This document shows, in pieces, positions 6,126 to 13,517 of a stretch of 13,517 bases of DNA. The stretch lies in the NCBI GenBank assembly GCA_036939355.1, contig JALLAP010003002.1, positions 1 through 13,517 of the forward strand, given 5' to 3'. The stretch comes from Thalassiosira profunda (lineage: Eukaryota; Bacillariophyta; Thalassiosirophyceae; Thalassiosirales; Thalassiosiraceae). The first letter of the stretch is position 1. Every line of letters begins with the position of its first letter. A program made the translations under genes and the position numbers. Below the pieces are notes generated by a model, which did no database searches, was not told the origin of the DNA, and worked only from the letters and a program-made list of their open reading frames with translations.

Positions 6126-7286
6126 CTAAGCCACCCTTTGCTCATCAAAGAAACGGAGAAGGACGTTCACGTGCATCTTCACAATCCCAGACGACACCGT
6201 GACGAGGCTCGACCGGTTCTCCCACGCCTTGCCAAAGATGACATTCTCGTCCACCAGGCACGAGGAAGTGCCAAGGAAGAACGACTCCAGCTCCTCCCTC
6301 GTCGACCCGCTGGGCCGCCAGCACCGAACCTCGAGCTCGTGGCACCCCGGATTCGTCGGAAGGTGGGCAAAACCGTAGCCCGACAGAATCGACCGGCCGT
6401 ACTCGTCCAGCTCCCACACTTGCAGGATGATGCGCGGCCAACCCTGAATGCTGGCCGCGGCAAAGTGGGCATCGAGGGGGTGGTTCCACACTTGCACGCC
6501 ATCGTCGTCCTGTGCCGAGTATTGCGTCTGGCTGGACTCGTCGCCGGCGAGGAAGCTCCACGACTTGCCCCACTCGAGAGACCACTTGCAAGACACGAAT
6601 GAGTCCTTGAAGCCGACGCCCTCCGCAATTTCTCCGATGAAGTGAACTTCGGGGATGCCGTCCGCTACAGAGCGAAGGCGAGTCTTGAGCTTCTCTCGGA
6701 GCTTCTCGTCGGGCTGGCGAATGTAGCTTGTGGAATGGTGCATCGCCGGTTGAGAGACCGCGAACGACGGCCGCGGGGGTGTTTTCTTCTCCTCTGTATC
6801 TTTGGGCATCAACACGGGCAGCGAGGCCTTCAAGGGTGGCCGGGGAGGCGTCTTCTTCTCCTCTGCCGCTTGATCTCGGCGCATCATGGACGGAAGAGAC
6901 GCCCTTAGGGAGGAGAGGGGATTTGTCTTCCTCGTTTCTGCATCTTTGGCTGGCGCGTCATCGACTGGCGCAAGCGCCAAGGGTTCCGGGTTGCGCGGAC
7001 TTTTGGACGGCGTGCCAAGCTCTTCGTCGTCCTTCTTCTCTTCCGAGTGCTGGCTTTCAGCACTCTCGATGTCGTACTTGCTCTCTTCGCGCTTGCTCTC
7101 GGGATCGGGCTCGGACGTGGGCGGAGGACGACGGCGGAACCGTCTTCTCAGGGTGCTGCCCCGCCGCTCCGTCGACGCGAGTGGTTGGTCTGGGTCTTCT
7201 TTCGATTCATCGCGTGGGATGCTGGCGGCTTCAGCCGCCGCGTTGATCAGGAAGGGCTCCTGGTGGGTGCTCTCGTCGCCACTCAT
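6126..7286 (-). CDS. B9D2: B9 domain-containing protein 2 with a long disordered N-terminal extension
   Basis: B9D2 works with B9D1 and MKS1 in the MKS/B9 complex at the ciliary transition zone, which gates entry into the cilium. The C-terminal part (residues about 212-383) is a full-length match to the known 175-residue family: PEVHFIGEIAEGVGF, CKWSLEWGKSWSFLAG, QVWNHPLDAHFA, QGWPRIILQVWELDEYGR, GYGFAHLPTNPGCHEL, CWRPSGSTREEL and VLLRFFDEQRV at the end. This is the C2-like B9 fold. The first 210 residues have no counterpart in the animal protein. They are acidic, Ser/Pro/Lys/Glu-rich and probably disordered, with an Arg cluster at 41-53 (RRGSTLRRRFRRR) and two tandem EEKKTPPRP units at 127-174. 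The frame is open and in good codon use from the ATG at 7286, and no in-frame ATG directly precedes the B9 domain, so the extension looks real. It is divergent from the 7555 gene. Confidence 0.92.
   Translation of the reverse strand: MSGDESTHQEPFLINAAAEAASIPRDESKEDPDQPLASTERRGSTLRRRFRRRPPPTSEPDPESKREESKYDIESAESQHSEEKKDDEELGTPSKSPRNPEPLALAPVDDAPAKDAETRKTNPLSSLRASLPSMMRRDQAAEEKKTPPRPPLKASLPVLMPKDTEEKKTPPRPSFAVSQPAMHHSTSYIRQPDEKLREKLKTRLRSVADGIPEVHFIGEIAEGVGFKDSFVSCKWSLEWGKSWSFLAGDESSQTQYSAQDDDGVQVWNHPLDAHFAAASIQGWPRIILQVWELDEYGRSILSGYGFAHLPTNPGCHELEVRCWRPSGSTREELESFFLGTSSCLVDENVIFGKAWENRSSLVTVSSGIVKMHVNVLLRFFDEQRVA
6765..6908 (-). repeat. B9D2: Tandem protein repeat in the B9D2 extension
   Basis: Residues 127-151 and 152-174 are two copies of one unit: LRASLPSMMRRDQAAEEKKT-PPRPP and LKASLPVLMPKDT-EEKKTPPRPS. 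A worn third start (FAVSQPAM) follows. Each copy carries TPPRP, a proline-directed phosphorylation consensus and an SH3-ligand-like motif, so regulated binding is a possible role (inference). Confidence 0.75.
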
Positions 7287-7554
7287 GCTGCTTTTGTTGG
7301 GGAGACTGCTTTGAGCCGGTCACTTCCACTCAAATTCCAATTGAAATTTCGAACAGGTTGCAAATTCAATTTGAATTTTCAGATTCCAATTCGAATTTTT
7401 CAAATATTTTAAATCCGGGGGTGGCGGCGAGAGACGTGTCTCGGGGCTCCTTTTGGGAGAGCATGAGACGTGCTCAGCGGTGAGCGCCTCTCAGGGGACG
7501 AGAAGCTGAGATGAAGACGTGCTGTCATTAGGCCACTGGTGTGGCGCCGGCGCG
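7287..7554. promoter_or_regulatory. Divergent promoter region of B9D2 and the 7555 gene, with AT-rich near-palindromes
   Basis: The 268 bases between the two start codons contain an island at 7331-7413 that is strikingly AT-rich for this window. It carries three related boxes: AAATTCCAATTGAAATTT (7332-7349), AAATTCAATTTGAATTT (7362-7378, perfect arms with a one-base centre) and CCAATTCGAATTTTTC (7386-7401, holding the palindrome AATTCGAATT). ATTTTAAA just after (7406-7413) could act as a TATA-like element. The symmetry suits a bidirectional promoter; this is inference. Confidence 0.45.
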
Positions 7555-10500
7555 ATGATGTGGCTGCGTCTGTTGCTACTGCTCCTTGGGGCGGGGCTCT
7601 CGCTTGGCGGTGCATCTTCAGCAGAGACAATCACCACGGCACCTCCTTACAATGACGAGTGGTGCGCCGACAACTGCGCAACCCTGGAGGGCTGCAACGC
7701 CCATTTTGGAGACAATCACGTCGATCTGCGCCTGCGGGTGAAGTTTTCCATCGACGATGGGCCTGGCGGGTCCCTCCTCGACAAGTACTTTGGGTCTACC
7801 GTCGCGCGACAATCCTTCGACGCTCAGTTTGTGCTGGACGTTGCTTCTGCGCTCGAGACCAGCCCTTGCCGCCTCTATGTGACCCGCGTATTTCCGGAAG
7901 GGACCGAGCAATACTGGGACACGGAGAGCGTTTTCGTCGAGTTTCGCTTCTTTCCCGCAGACGCCGCCTTCGTTGCTACGCTGACAAAACTGATACAGGA
8001 GCCCAATTCTTTGGTGTACGATGGACACATCACATATGCAACAGACGCGTTGTATGGATTGGTGGCCTTGCAGTGGGATCATTCGATACAGCTCACGTAC
8101 GCCATCTCGATCGTAGGCGACGGCGATGTTATCGAGTCCGACCACGGTCGATACTTGAACCAGGGAAGCGCGCAGGCGTGTGCTGGTGCTGGGCGAGAAG
8201 AAGTTTCGTCCAATTCGTACTGCGAATTCGAGGCTCTCTTGACAGGTGACATGGAAATGGCGCTGAAGCTAAGAGCAGGGCAGTTTCTCGTGCTGTTTGT
8301 GAAAGAGGCCGACAGGCATTCGGTAATTGTGTCTTTCCGGCTGCTTCCCGAGGCCTCGATGGAAGGAAGTGGACAAGATGTGGCGTGGGTCCAGTCTAGA
8401 GTGGTGAAACTCGTCCGGCAAATGAACGATCCTCAATCGCCACTGTACGCTGGAAATGTGGCCTTCAAGGCAGATCCGACCTGGGGCATCTCTGGGCTCG
8501 CCAAGCAGACGCGGCAATTTACCCAGTATCAGTCTCGACCGGCCCCGCCCACACCAATCGACGAATACGAGAGATGCAAAGCGACGCAACGGTGCCCGCG
8601 AGCTTGGAGCTACTACAACCAATCCACGGCAGAATCGTCCCACACCTTTCAAGAATATCGAGACGGAGAGCACGCGGGAGCCACACTGTTTCTTGACTTT
8701 GAGGATTGGAGGCGCGGCATTCGCGGCTGGGAGCAGAGTTGCAGGGGCGATAGCGACGGGCTCTGCTTGCCGGAACCCGCATCAGTCGACGCGGAAAGCG
8801 AGATACCTTTAGGGGCTCATTGGTCTCCTTTCGGTTTTGAGTCGTTAGGCCCGAGCGTCCCGACAGGTAAATCGTGGAACAATGGGCTGGTTCTCAACAA
8901 ACAGCGATTGGAGCAGGATATTCAAGACCAGACGGAGCTGATCGAAGAATACGAGGCATTGGTACAATGGATGGACGAGGAGTTTCAACACGGCCTCACG
9001 GCCGATCCCATGCTGCGATCGCGGCAGCAAATCATCGCCAACATTACCAACTACACGGACACGCTCGCAGCCGAGATGGAGATATTGGCAGGGCTCACGC
9101 AAAGTCAGTGCGCAAATGTTGAATGCAACTTGCTCTTCAATACGAGCGACGCCACGCTGAGCGGTGCCGTGAATGCCAATGGAGTCATCGCCACAACTCC
9201 AGACGGCACGGAGGTGGCTCTCTGGGCGTTTGACTCCATCGATATCGACGAGCATGTCAATGTGACGCTCACTGGTCAGAGAGCGATGGCTTTGGTGTCG
9301 CGCTCGTCGGCGCACGTCAACACTACGCTTCATGCCGTTCCTGGCACGCTGGGTGGGTTTCCGGGCGGCTTTTCCGTCTCGCGACGTCCAAACGAACGCC
9401 TCGTCAGGGTTTGCACCGAGCAAGTCGACTCCAGGGACTTTTTGGACGTGTGCGGAGATAAGGCGAGCTGCTGCCCCGGCGATCAGCCCATTGGCGAGCT
9501 GGCAAACGGCGTTGTCAGCAACAACGTGAATGGCCCAGGCTCGCCGTCGCAGCGAGTGTATCTCATGACCATCCAAACAAGCGCGACGGTCGTCAACGAG
9601 ATACAGACGGTGACAACGAACGCCAATCGTGGCCAAACGTTGAGCGGAGGCTTTCGGCTGCACTTCATTGGATACTCCACGCCGTTTCTTCCGCACGACA
9701 TCACGGCGAGCCAGCTCAAGCGAAAGATGGAGGACTCGCTCAATCCAGTCAAGCCAAACCAACTCCGTAGCTTCGATCGCACCGACTCTGTTGCCGGGAT
9801 TGGTGCAGTGGGCATCACTCGAGAAACCTTTGGCACCAGTGGTGGATACAAGTGGAGTATCACGTTCGCCTCTGCCGTGGGCGACATTGCGAAAGATTCC
9901 AGCCAGCTCACAGCGACCAACGAATTGGTCTCCAGAGGCGCCAGGGTCGATGTCGAGACGACGAAGCACGGAAACAGCATCGGAGGAGCGTTCGCTCTTC
10001 AATTTCTCGGCAACGAAACGCGCTTCATGCCTCACGACGTGTCGGCCTCTGTTATGGAAGACGTTTTGCGTCGAGACATCCCTTCGTTGTCGACGGCACA
10101 CGTCCTACGCAGCGATCCGACGGATAACTGCAACGATGGGTACTGCGACAATGGCGCGGATCGCTCGGGAGGCTACATTTGGACCCTCACATTGACCACC
10201 CAAGACGGAAACGTCTCTCCCCCTTCGCCGACATCTGCTTTATTCGACAACGAAGGCGATGTTGCGAGCATGGCGGCAGTGAACCAACTCACTGGCTGTG
10301 TCGATTCGCAGTGCCCCACAATCGACATTGAAATGGGGCACTGGCAAAGCCACAACCACCAAATGCGTAGCATCAATGGCTCGAAGCCCTTCTCGCTCGC
10401 GTACGGAGGCGCTGGGGCCGGCCACGGCGGGCGAGGAGGCGATGGCTTTGGAGATGTGCCTCCAGGAGAATCCTACGGCAGTGAGAGGATTGCCAATTTG

Positions 10501-13260
10501 CATGGAGGCAGCGGCGGAGGCGTCGGCGTCAAACAGCCGTTTCAGCTGGGCCACTCGAAGGAGCCTCGCGGGCGAGGCGGGAGTGGCGGCGGAGCCATCG
10601 AGATCATTGCAGCGAACGACATCGTCCTCGGCTCCAATGCTGTCGTGTCGTGCGATGGCGAGGCAGGAGCGAGTGCCTACATGACTGCCGGTGGCGGTGG
10701 TTCCGGAGGCGCGATACTGCTCGCCGCTGGGGGCGTCGTCCGAATTGATGGCCAGCTCTCTGTTGCAGGTGGTGAGGGTGGCCACAAGAAGGCCAACATT
10801 CCAAAGAAGGTCGAATCGTTTGGAGGCCATGGCGCTGGTGGCGCTGGCGGAAGGATCGCCGTCTACGGCCAAAGCGTCGTGATAGGCGACGAAGCCGCGA
10901 TCTTGTTGGGCGGAGGCAATTGCAGCGCCATGGCCACTGCCTCCTACAACTGCACTGGAGGCAGGGGAACGCTCTTGGTCAAGTCGGCGTTGGATACGGA
11001 GTTGAGTATTGATTTCGATGTTGGAGCTGCAGGCACGAGAAACTCGATGCATCTCCGACCGCGGACGAAGATTCCAGTATTCGCCCCGCGAAAGGTCTTG
11101 CCCTCCATCAAGAGTGGGCCCGAATTTGATCTGGGCAGATCGGTGAGGCCAGATAGAGTCTCCTTCTACTACCGCGTGGACGACCCTTCGACGAGTGGGT
11201 GGGATGCCGCCTTTGAATTGAGAGACATGCGGTGGTCGTACTTGGCGAGCCAAGACGATCTTGCTCAATCAGCGACGGTGTTGGTAGGGCTCACGTTTGG
11301 GAGCGAGGTCCGCCACGGCGTGAATTACAACGCGGTGCCCTTCGATGACCAGCACGTCAAGCACCTGGACGCCATCCAGAGTTCTGTGCCACCCAACACA
11401 TGGATCAAGGTGGACATTCGCTTTGATTGGGAGCGACGCACCCACGATGTGTACATTGACGATGTTCGCTTGGTCAAGAGCTCGCCTTTTGTTGGCGAAG
11501 GCAACCGAGCGATATCTCTGGACAACTTTTACGAGGGATCCAAAGTCTGGTTTGACGAGATTTACGTCGGCGAAGACACAATGATGGGGTTCAAGTGCCC
11601 TTCTGTGCTGTCGGATGGCACACTGGAGGAGATGGACCGGCCGTTGGAGAAAGGGTGGAAGGCCGAGGACCTGGGAGAGCTCAGCTCGCTGCGAGACATG
11701 CAACGCCACGAATCCCACGTGTCGAGGCGGGCTGTGTACCAGAGGGAAGACAACAAGTTCGTTGTGCCATTCGACGGTGAGGGCGAAAATGACTTTTCCT
11801 CCGACGTGAAGTTCAGATCGAATGACGGCGACAGAGTTCACGAGAAGGGAAAGGTCGTCGCCGGCTCGCTGCTGCGCCTGCCCAGACAAATCCACGAGGA
11901 TGAATGGGCTCGGGCAAGGGATGCCAAGGCGAACGGCGAACATGGAATGGAGCCGGATACCTTCGTCTGGTACGGCGAGCACGACCATTTGCACGATCCA
12001 AGGCTGGTAGCGGGCGCCGTGATGGCCTGCTCGACCCAAGATTTCCTCACGTGGAAGCTCGAGGGCGCCATGCTCCACTTTCAAAATATGACGGACATGG
12101 TCCACGGCGACACTGGTCCTCTCCACGTCGAGAAGCCCAAGGTGCTGTACAACAATGCCACTCAACAATACGTCATGTGGTTTCTCCTGGACAATGGCGT
12201 TCGCGAGCTCGGACTGGCGGGCGTGGCCGTCAGCGACTACCCCACCGGCCCGTTCGCGTTTGTGCGGTCCTTCTATCCCGACGGCAACCAAACGCGCGAC
12301 CAAACCCTGTTCCAAGACGACGACGGCGCGGCCTACCTGTTCCGAACGTACTACGACACTGTGGAGTACGTCCTCCCGGCGGCGCAAATGCAGCCGACGT
12401 GGGAGAGCGTGAAGAACGCCGACGGAAGCATCAACTTTGCCCTCAGCTACCACCGGGCGGAATACCATCCGGGGTACGACGACTACCACGACATCTACCT
12501 GCAGCGATGGCGCACTGAATCCGAACCGTGGAGAGTGGTTTGTGTGGATCGACTGACTGGCAAAGAGCGCGAGGTGCCATACGGAAAGGAGCACCTCAAC
12601 TTGGAGGGCGAAATTTGCAATGACCCTTTTGAACGCAAGGAGGTGCGCGGACAAGGATCGCCATTGTACGAGAACAGCAAAGATGGAATTCAGAGCAGGT
12701 TCCTCGATCCCAACGACCCCGCGAACAATGCCTGGGTCCCAAACTCCGTTCCGGGCGTCCAGGGTCAGCCCTGGAAGGCAAACTACGAAGGCGGCGTGTG
12801 TGGCGAGCGAAAGGTCAACGACGATACGCAGCACAGCGTGTGTGGCAAGCGCAAGGTCAATGATAACCCGATTCATCCGACGTTGCCCGGCGAGAGAATC
12901 GGGCCATCTGAGGTGGTGGAACGAAGGAGGGCCAAGTACGTTGCGGTGAGCCGGCTTACCGACGACTACCTGGACACGAACGGCGTGGTGCGGACCTTCG
13001 CGGGCGAGCTGGTGGGCCGGGATCTCCTCGAGTTGGCGAGGCAATACAATACGCAAGATTCGTTTGGTTGGACAGGGCCCGCCGACGACGCAATCGGCTC
13101 GACTTTTCAGCCTCAACTTCACGATAATCAATTCTCTCAAGAACGGCTGTGGGAGGTCCAGCACCACCAGTTTGAGCGAACGTTCAACGATCGTTCTCTC
13201 TACTCTCCTGCATGTATCTTCGATGGTCAATGTCCGAACAACGAAGCAATTCACCAGTAA
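7555..13260 (+). CDS. Secreted 1901-aa multidomain protein with Gly-rich, concanavalin-like and GH43-like regions
   Basis: I start at the tandem ATGs 7555/7558, because what follows is a clear signal peptide (MMWLRLLLLLLGAGLSLGGA, cleavage near residue 23); the frame upstream has no ATG. Order of parts: two related repeats (about 87-172 and 223-314); a coiled coil (about 446-512); a segment with GTLGGFPGGFSVSRR near 600-620; a Cys cluster; two beta-type repeats (about 681-797 and 798-922); a Gly-rich region (about 943-1145); a concanavalin/LamG-like domain (about 1189-1342, ending KVWFDEIYVGED); and a GH43-like propeller (about 1440-1700) with TFVWYGEH, VEKPKVLYNNATQQYVMWF, GVAVSDYPTGPFAFVRSF and TLFQDDDGAAYLF. 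The last matches resemble exo-galactanase-type GH43 proteins, but the family's AHGGG motif is not evident, so activity is uncertain. Many N-glycosylation sequons, no C-terminal membrane or GPI signal. Single exon. A cell-surface or matrix role is inference. Confidence 0.85.
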   Translation: MMWLRLLLLLLGAGLSLGGASSAETITTAPPYNDEWCADNCATLEGCNAHFGDNHVDLRLRVKFSIDDGPGGSLLDKYFGSTVARQSFDAQFVLDVASALETSPCRLYVTRVFPEGTEQYWDTESVFVEFRFFPADAAFVATLTKLIQEPNSLVYDGHITYATDALYGLVALQWDHSIQLTYAISIVGDGDVIESDHGRYLNQGSAQACAGAGREEVSSNSYCEFEALLTGDMEMALKLRAGQFLVLFVKEADRHSVIVSFRLLPEASMEGSGQDVAWVQSRVVKLVRQMNDPQSPLYAGNVAFKADPTWGISGLAKQTRQFTQYQSRPAPPTPIDEYERCKATQRCPRAWSYYNQSTAESSHTFQEYRDGEHAGATLFLDFEDWRRGIRGWEQSCRGDSDGLCLPEPASVDAESEIPLGAHWSPFGFESLGPSVPTGKSWNNGLVLNKQRLEQDIQDQTELIEEYEALVQWMDEEFQHGLTADPMLRSRQQIIANITNYTDTLAAEMEILAGLTQSQCANVECNLLFNTSDATLSGAVNANGVIATTPDGTEVALWAFDSIDIDEHVNVTLTGQRAMALVSRSSAHVNTTLHAVPGTLGGFPGGFSVSRRPNERLVRVCTEQVDSRDFLDVCGDKASCCPGDQPIGELANGVVSNNVNGPGSPSQRVYLMTIQTSATVVNEIQTVTTNANRGQTLSGGFRLHFIGYSTPFLPHDITASQLKRKMEDSLNPVKPNQLRSFDRTDSVAGIGAVGITRETFGTSGGYKWSITFASAVGDIAKDSSQLTATNELVSRGARVDVETTKHGNSIGGAFALQFLGNETRFMPHDVSASVMEDVLRRDIPSLSTAHVLRSDPTDNCNDGYCDNGADRSGGYIWTLTLTTQDGNVSPPSPTSALFDNEGDVASMAAVNQLTGCVDSQCPTIDIEMGHWQSHNHQMRSINGSKPFSLAYGGAGAGHGGRGGDGFGDVPPGESYGSERIANLHGGSGGGVGVKQPFQLGHSKEPRGRGGSGGGAIEIIAANDIVLGSNAVVSCDGEAGASAYMTAGGGGSGGAILLAAGGVVRIDGQLSVAGGEGGHKKANIPKKVESFGGHGAGGAGGRIAVYGQSVVIGDEAAILLGGGNCSAMATASYNCTGGRGTLLVKSALDTELSIDFDVGAAGTRNSMHLRPRTKIPVFAPRKVLPSIKSGPEFDLGRSVRPDRVSFYYRVDDPSTSGWDAAFELRDMRWSYLASQDDLAQSATVLVGLTFGSEVRHGVNYNAVPFDDQHVKHLDAIQSSVPPNTWIKVDIRFDWERRTHDVYIDDVRLVKSSPFVGEGNRAISLDNFYEGSKVWFDEIYVGEDTMMGFKCPSVLSDGTLEEMDRPLEKGWKAEDLGELSSLRDMQRHESHVSRRAVYQREDNKFVVPFDGEGENDFSSDVKFRSNDGDRVHEKGKVVAGSLLRLPRQIHEDEWARARDAKANGEHGMEPDTFVWYGEHDHLHDPRLVAGAVMACSTQDFLTWKLEGAMLHFQNMTDMVHGDTGPLHVEKPKVLYNNATQQYVMWFLLDNGVRELGLAGVAVSDYPTGPFAFVRSFYPDGNQTRDQTLFQDDDGAAYLFRTYYDTVEYVLPAAQMQPTWESVKNADGSINFALSYHRAEYHPGYDDYHDIYLQRWRTESEPWRVVCVDRLTGKEREVPYGKEHLNLEGEICNDPFERKEVRGQGSPLYENSKDGIQSRFLDPNDPANNAWVPNSVPGVQGQPWKANYEGGVCGERKVNDDTQHSVCGKRKVNDNPIHPTLPGERIGPSEVVERRRAKYVAVSRLTDDYLDTNGVVRTFAGELVGRDLLELARQYNTQDSFGWTGPADDAIGSTFQPQLHDNQFSQERLWEVQHHQFERTFNDRSLYSPACIFDGQCPNNEAIHQ
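7813..8496 (+). repeat. Two N-terminal domain repeats in the 7555 protein
   Basis: Residues about 87-172 and 223-314 align by eye. The first has SVFVEFRFFPAD, TLTKLIQEPNSLVYDGHITY and ATDALYGL. The second has SVIVSFRLLPEA, RVVKLVRQMNDPQSPLYAGN and FKADPTWGIS. The shared pattern is a beta strand ending in a Pro/Asp turn, a helix, then N(D)P-S-LY-G. I know no name for the domain. Confidence 0.6.
9595..10320 (+). repeat. Two beta-type repeats (GGxFxLxFxG...PHDxxAS) in the 7555 protein
   Basis: Residues about 681-797 and 798-922 are two copies of one domain. Unit one has LSGGFRLHFIGYSTPFLPHD then ITAS and SGGYKWSITFASAVGD. Unit two has IGGAFALQFLGNETRFMPHD then VSAS and SGGYIWTLTLTTQDGN. This resembles a repeat I recall from large stramenopile surface proteins, usually GxFxLxFxGxxT...DASA...GYxWxVTF. 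The second unit has extra Cys/Asp residues (DNCNDGYCDNGAD). Confidence 0.7.
12796..12879 (+). repeat. Exact-length 14-residue tandem duplication in the 7555 protein
   Basis: Two in-frame 42-base units encode VCGERKVNDDTQHS (12796-12837) and VCGKRKVNDNPIHP (12838-12879), residues about 1748-1775. The copies differ at several bases, mostly third positions in the first half, so they have diverged since duplication. They lie beyond the GH43-like core. Confidence 0.8.
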
Positions 13261-13298
13261 CAAGCAATTCTCATACACGTATCTACCTTACTGGACCC

Positions 13299-13517
13299 TC
13301 ACGCAAGTGCCATGTTCAGGAGAGGCACACCTATGGCAGCGGTCATCAAGCTCCGGCACTGAGCGGAACTGGGGACGTCTCCGCGGACCATATCGCTGCC
13401 CGTGTCTTCGTCGCCGTTGGCAGCCGCGTCCATGGCATCGTCCAAGGAGATATGGAAGTCCCCGGAAGCGGAGGAGAAAAAGCCGTCGATTGTGTGAGAG
13501 CAGGTGGCATCCAAGTC
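13299..13517 (-). CDS. Hypothetical protein, C-terminal end only (runs off the right edge)
   Basis: On the minus strand a frame enters from the window edge and ends at a TGA at 13299-13301, 73 codons. It includes GFFSSASGDFHISLDDAMDA then ANGDEDTGSDMV, and ends IGVPLLNMALA. Codons mostly end in C or G, as in the proven genes here, and no plus-strand frame is open across the same stretch, so it is probably real. It converges on the 7555 gene, with 38 bases between the stops, so the two 3' UTRs must overlap or be very short. The visible piece is acidic and low in motifs. I do not recognise it. Confidence 0.5.
   Translation of the reverse strand, partial: DLDATCSHTIDGFFSSASGDFHISLDDAMDAAANGDEDTGSDMVRGDVPSSAQCRSLMTAAIGVPLLNMALA

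Noticed and set aside
5976..6602. A 208-codon plus-strand open frame opposite B9D2
   Set aside because: The minus strand encodes an unmistakable B9 domain across the same bases.
8845..10101. A 418-codon minus-strand open frame
   Set aside because: It is a shadow of the plus-strand gene: Arg/His/Val-rich with no recognisable motif, while the plus strand carries clear repeats there.
11269..13278. A 669-codon open frame on the minus strand opposite the secreted protein
   Set aside because: It has no ATG at its start (GTG), and its composition is that of a mirror of the GC-rich plus-strand gene, which has a signal peptide and recognisable domains.
1..13517. tRNA, rRNA, CRISPR array or insertion sequence
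   Set aside because: I saw no cloverleaf, no rRNA-like segment, no regularly spaced repeat array and no transposase or reverse-transcriptase motif.

Overview
The window is nuclear DNA of a protist-like eukaryote. It has a spliced gene with a GTGAGT...CAG intron, eukaryotic-style start contexts (GCCGCCATGG, CACCATGG), no operons or Shine-Dalgarno sites, and genes on both strands with long regulatory gaps. B9D2, a protein of the ciliary transition zone, implies that some life stage has a cilium or flagellum. The last large protein carries Gly/Phe/Asp-Ala-Ser type repeats that, from memory, are common in stramenopile secreted proteins. A flagellated, intron-poor stramenopile (thraustochytrid- or alga-like) is therefore my best guess, but only a guess. 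The assembly is draft: there is one N at about 625.

Layout. 1-645 (-): the 3' part of an unrecognised gene that runs off the left edge. 981-1893 (+): an unrecognised gene read in two overlapping frames. 1894-2400: a regulatory-looking stretch with tandemly repeated CACGTG/ACGT blocks. 2401-2613 (+): a small ORF with an ideal start context. 2614-3028: the upstream region of the next gene, with three TGACG boxes exactly 11 bp apart and a splice-acceptor-like tract. 3029-4624 (+): mitochondrial-type serine hydroxymethyltransferase in two exons, with a frame break and about 18-19 missing conserved residues between the targeting peptide and the enzyme core. 5213-5791 (+): a 192-residue unknown protein, preceded by a short direct duplication and followed by a strong hairpin. 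6126-7286 (-): B9D2 with a 210-residue disordered extension. 7287-7554: a divergent promoter with AT-rich near-palindromes. 7555-13260 (+): a 1901-residue secreted multidomain protein (two N-terminal repeats, coiled coil, two beta-type repeats, Gly-rich region, concanavalin-like domain, GH43-like propeller). 13299-13517 (-): the 3' end of another unknown gene, convergent with it.

The genes do not form a pathway. They are a one-carbon metabolism enzyme, a ciliary protein, a cell-surface or extracellular-matrix protein and several orphans, each with its own control region. The left 2 kb has less third-position G/C than the rest, and its two genes are both incomplete or broken, so it may be a younger or decaying part of the locus. 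The points most worth checking are the SHMT break, the two-frame gene at 981-1893, the B9D2 extension with its EEKKTPPRP repeats, and the architecture of the giant secreted protein.
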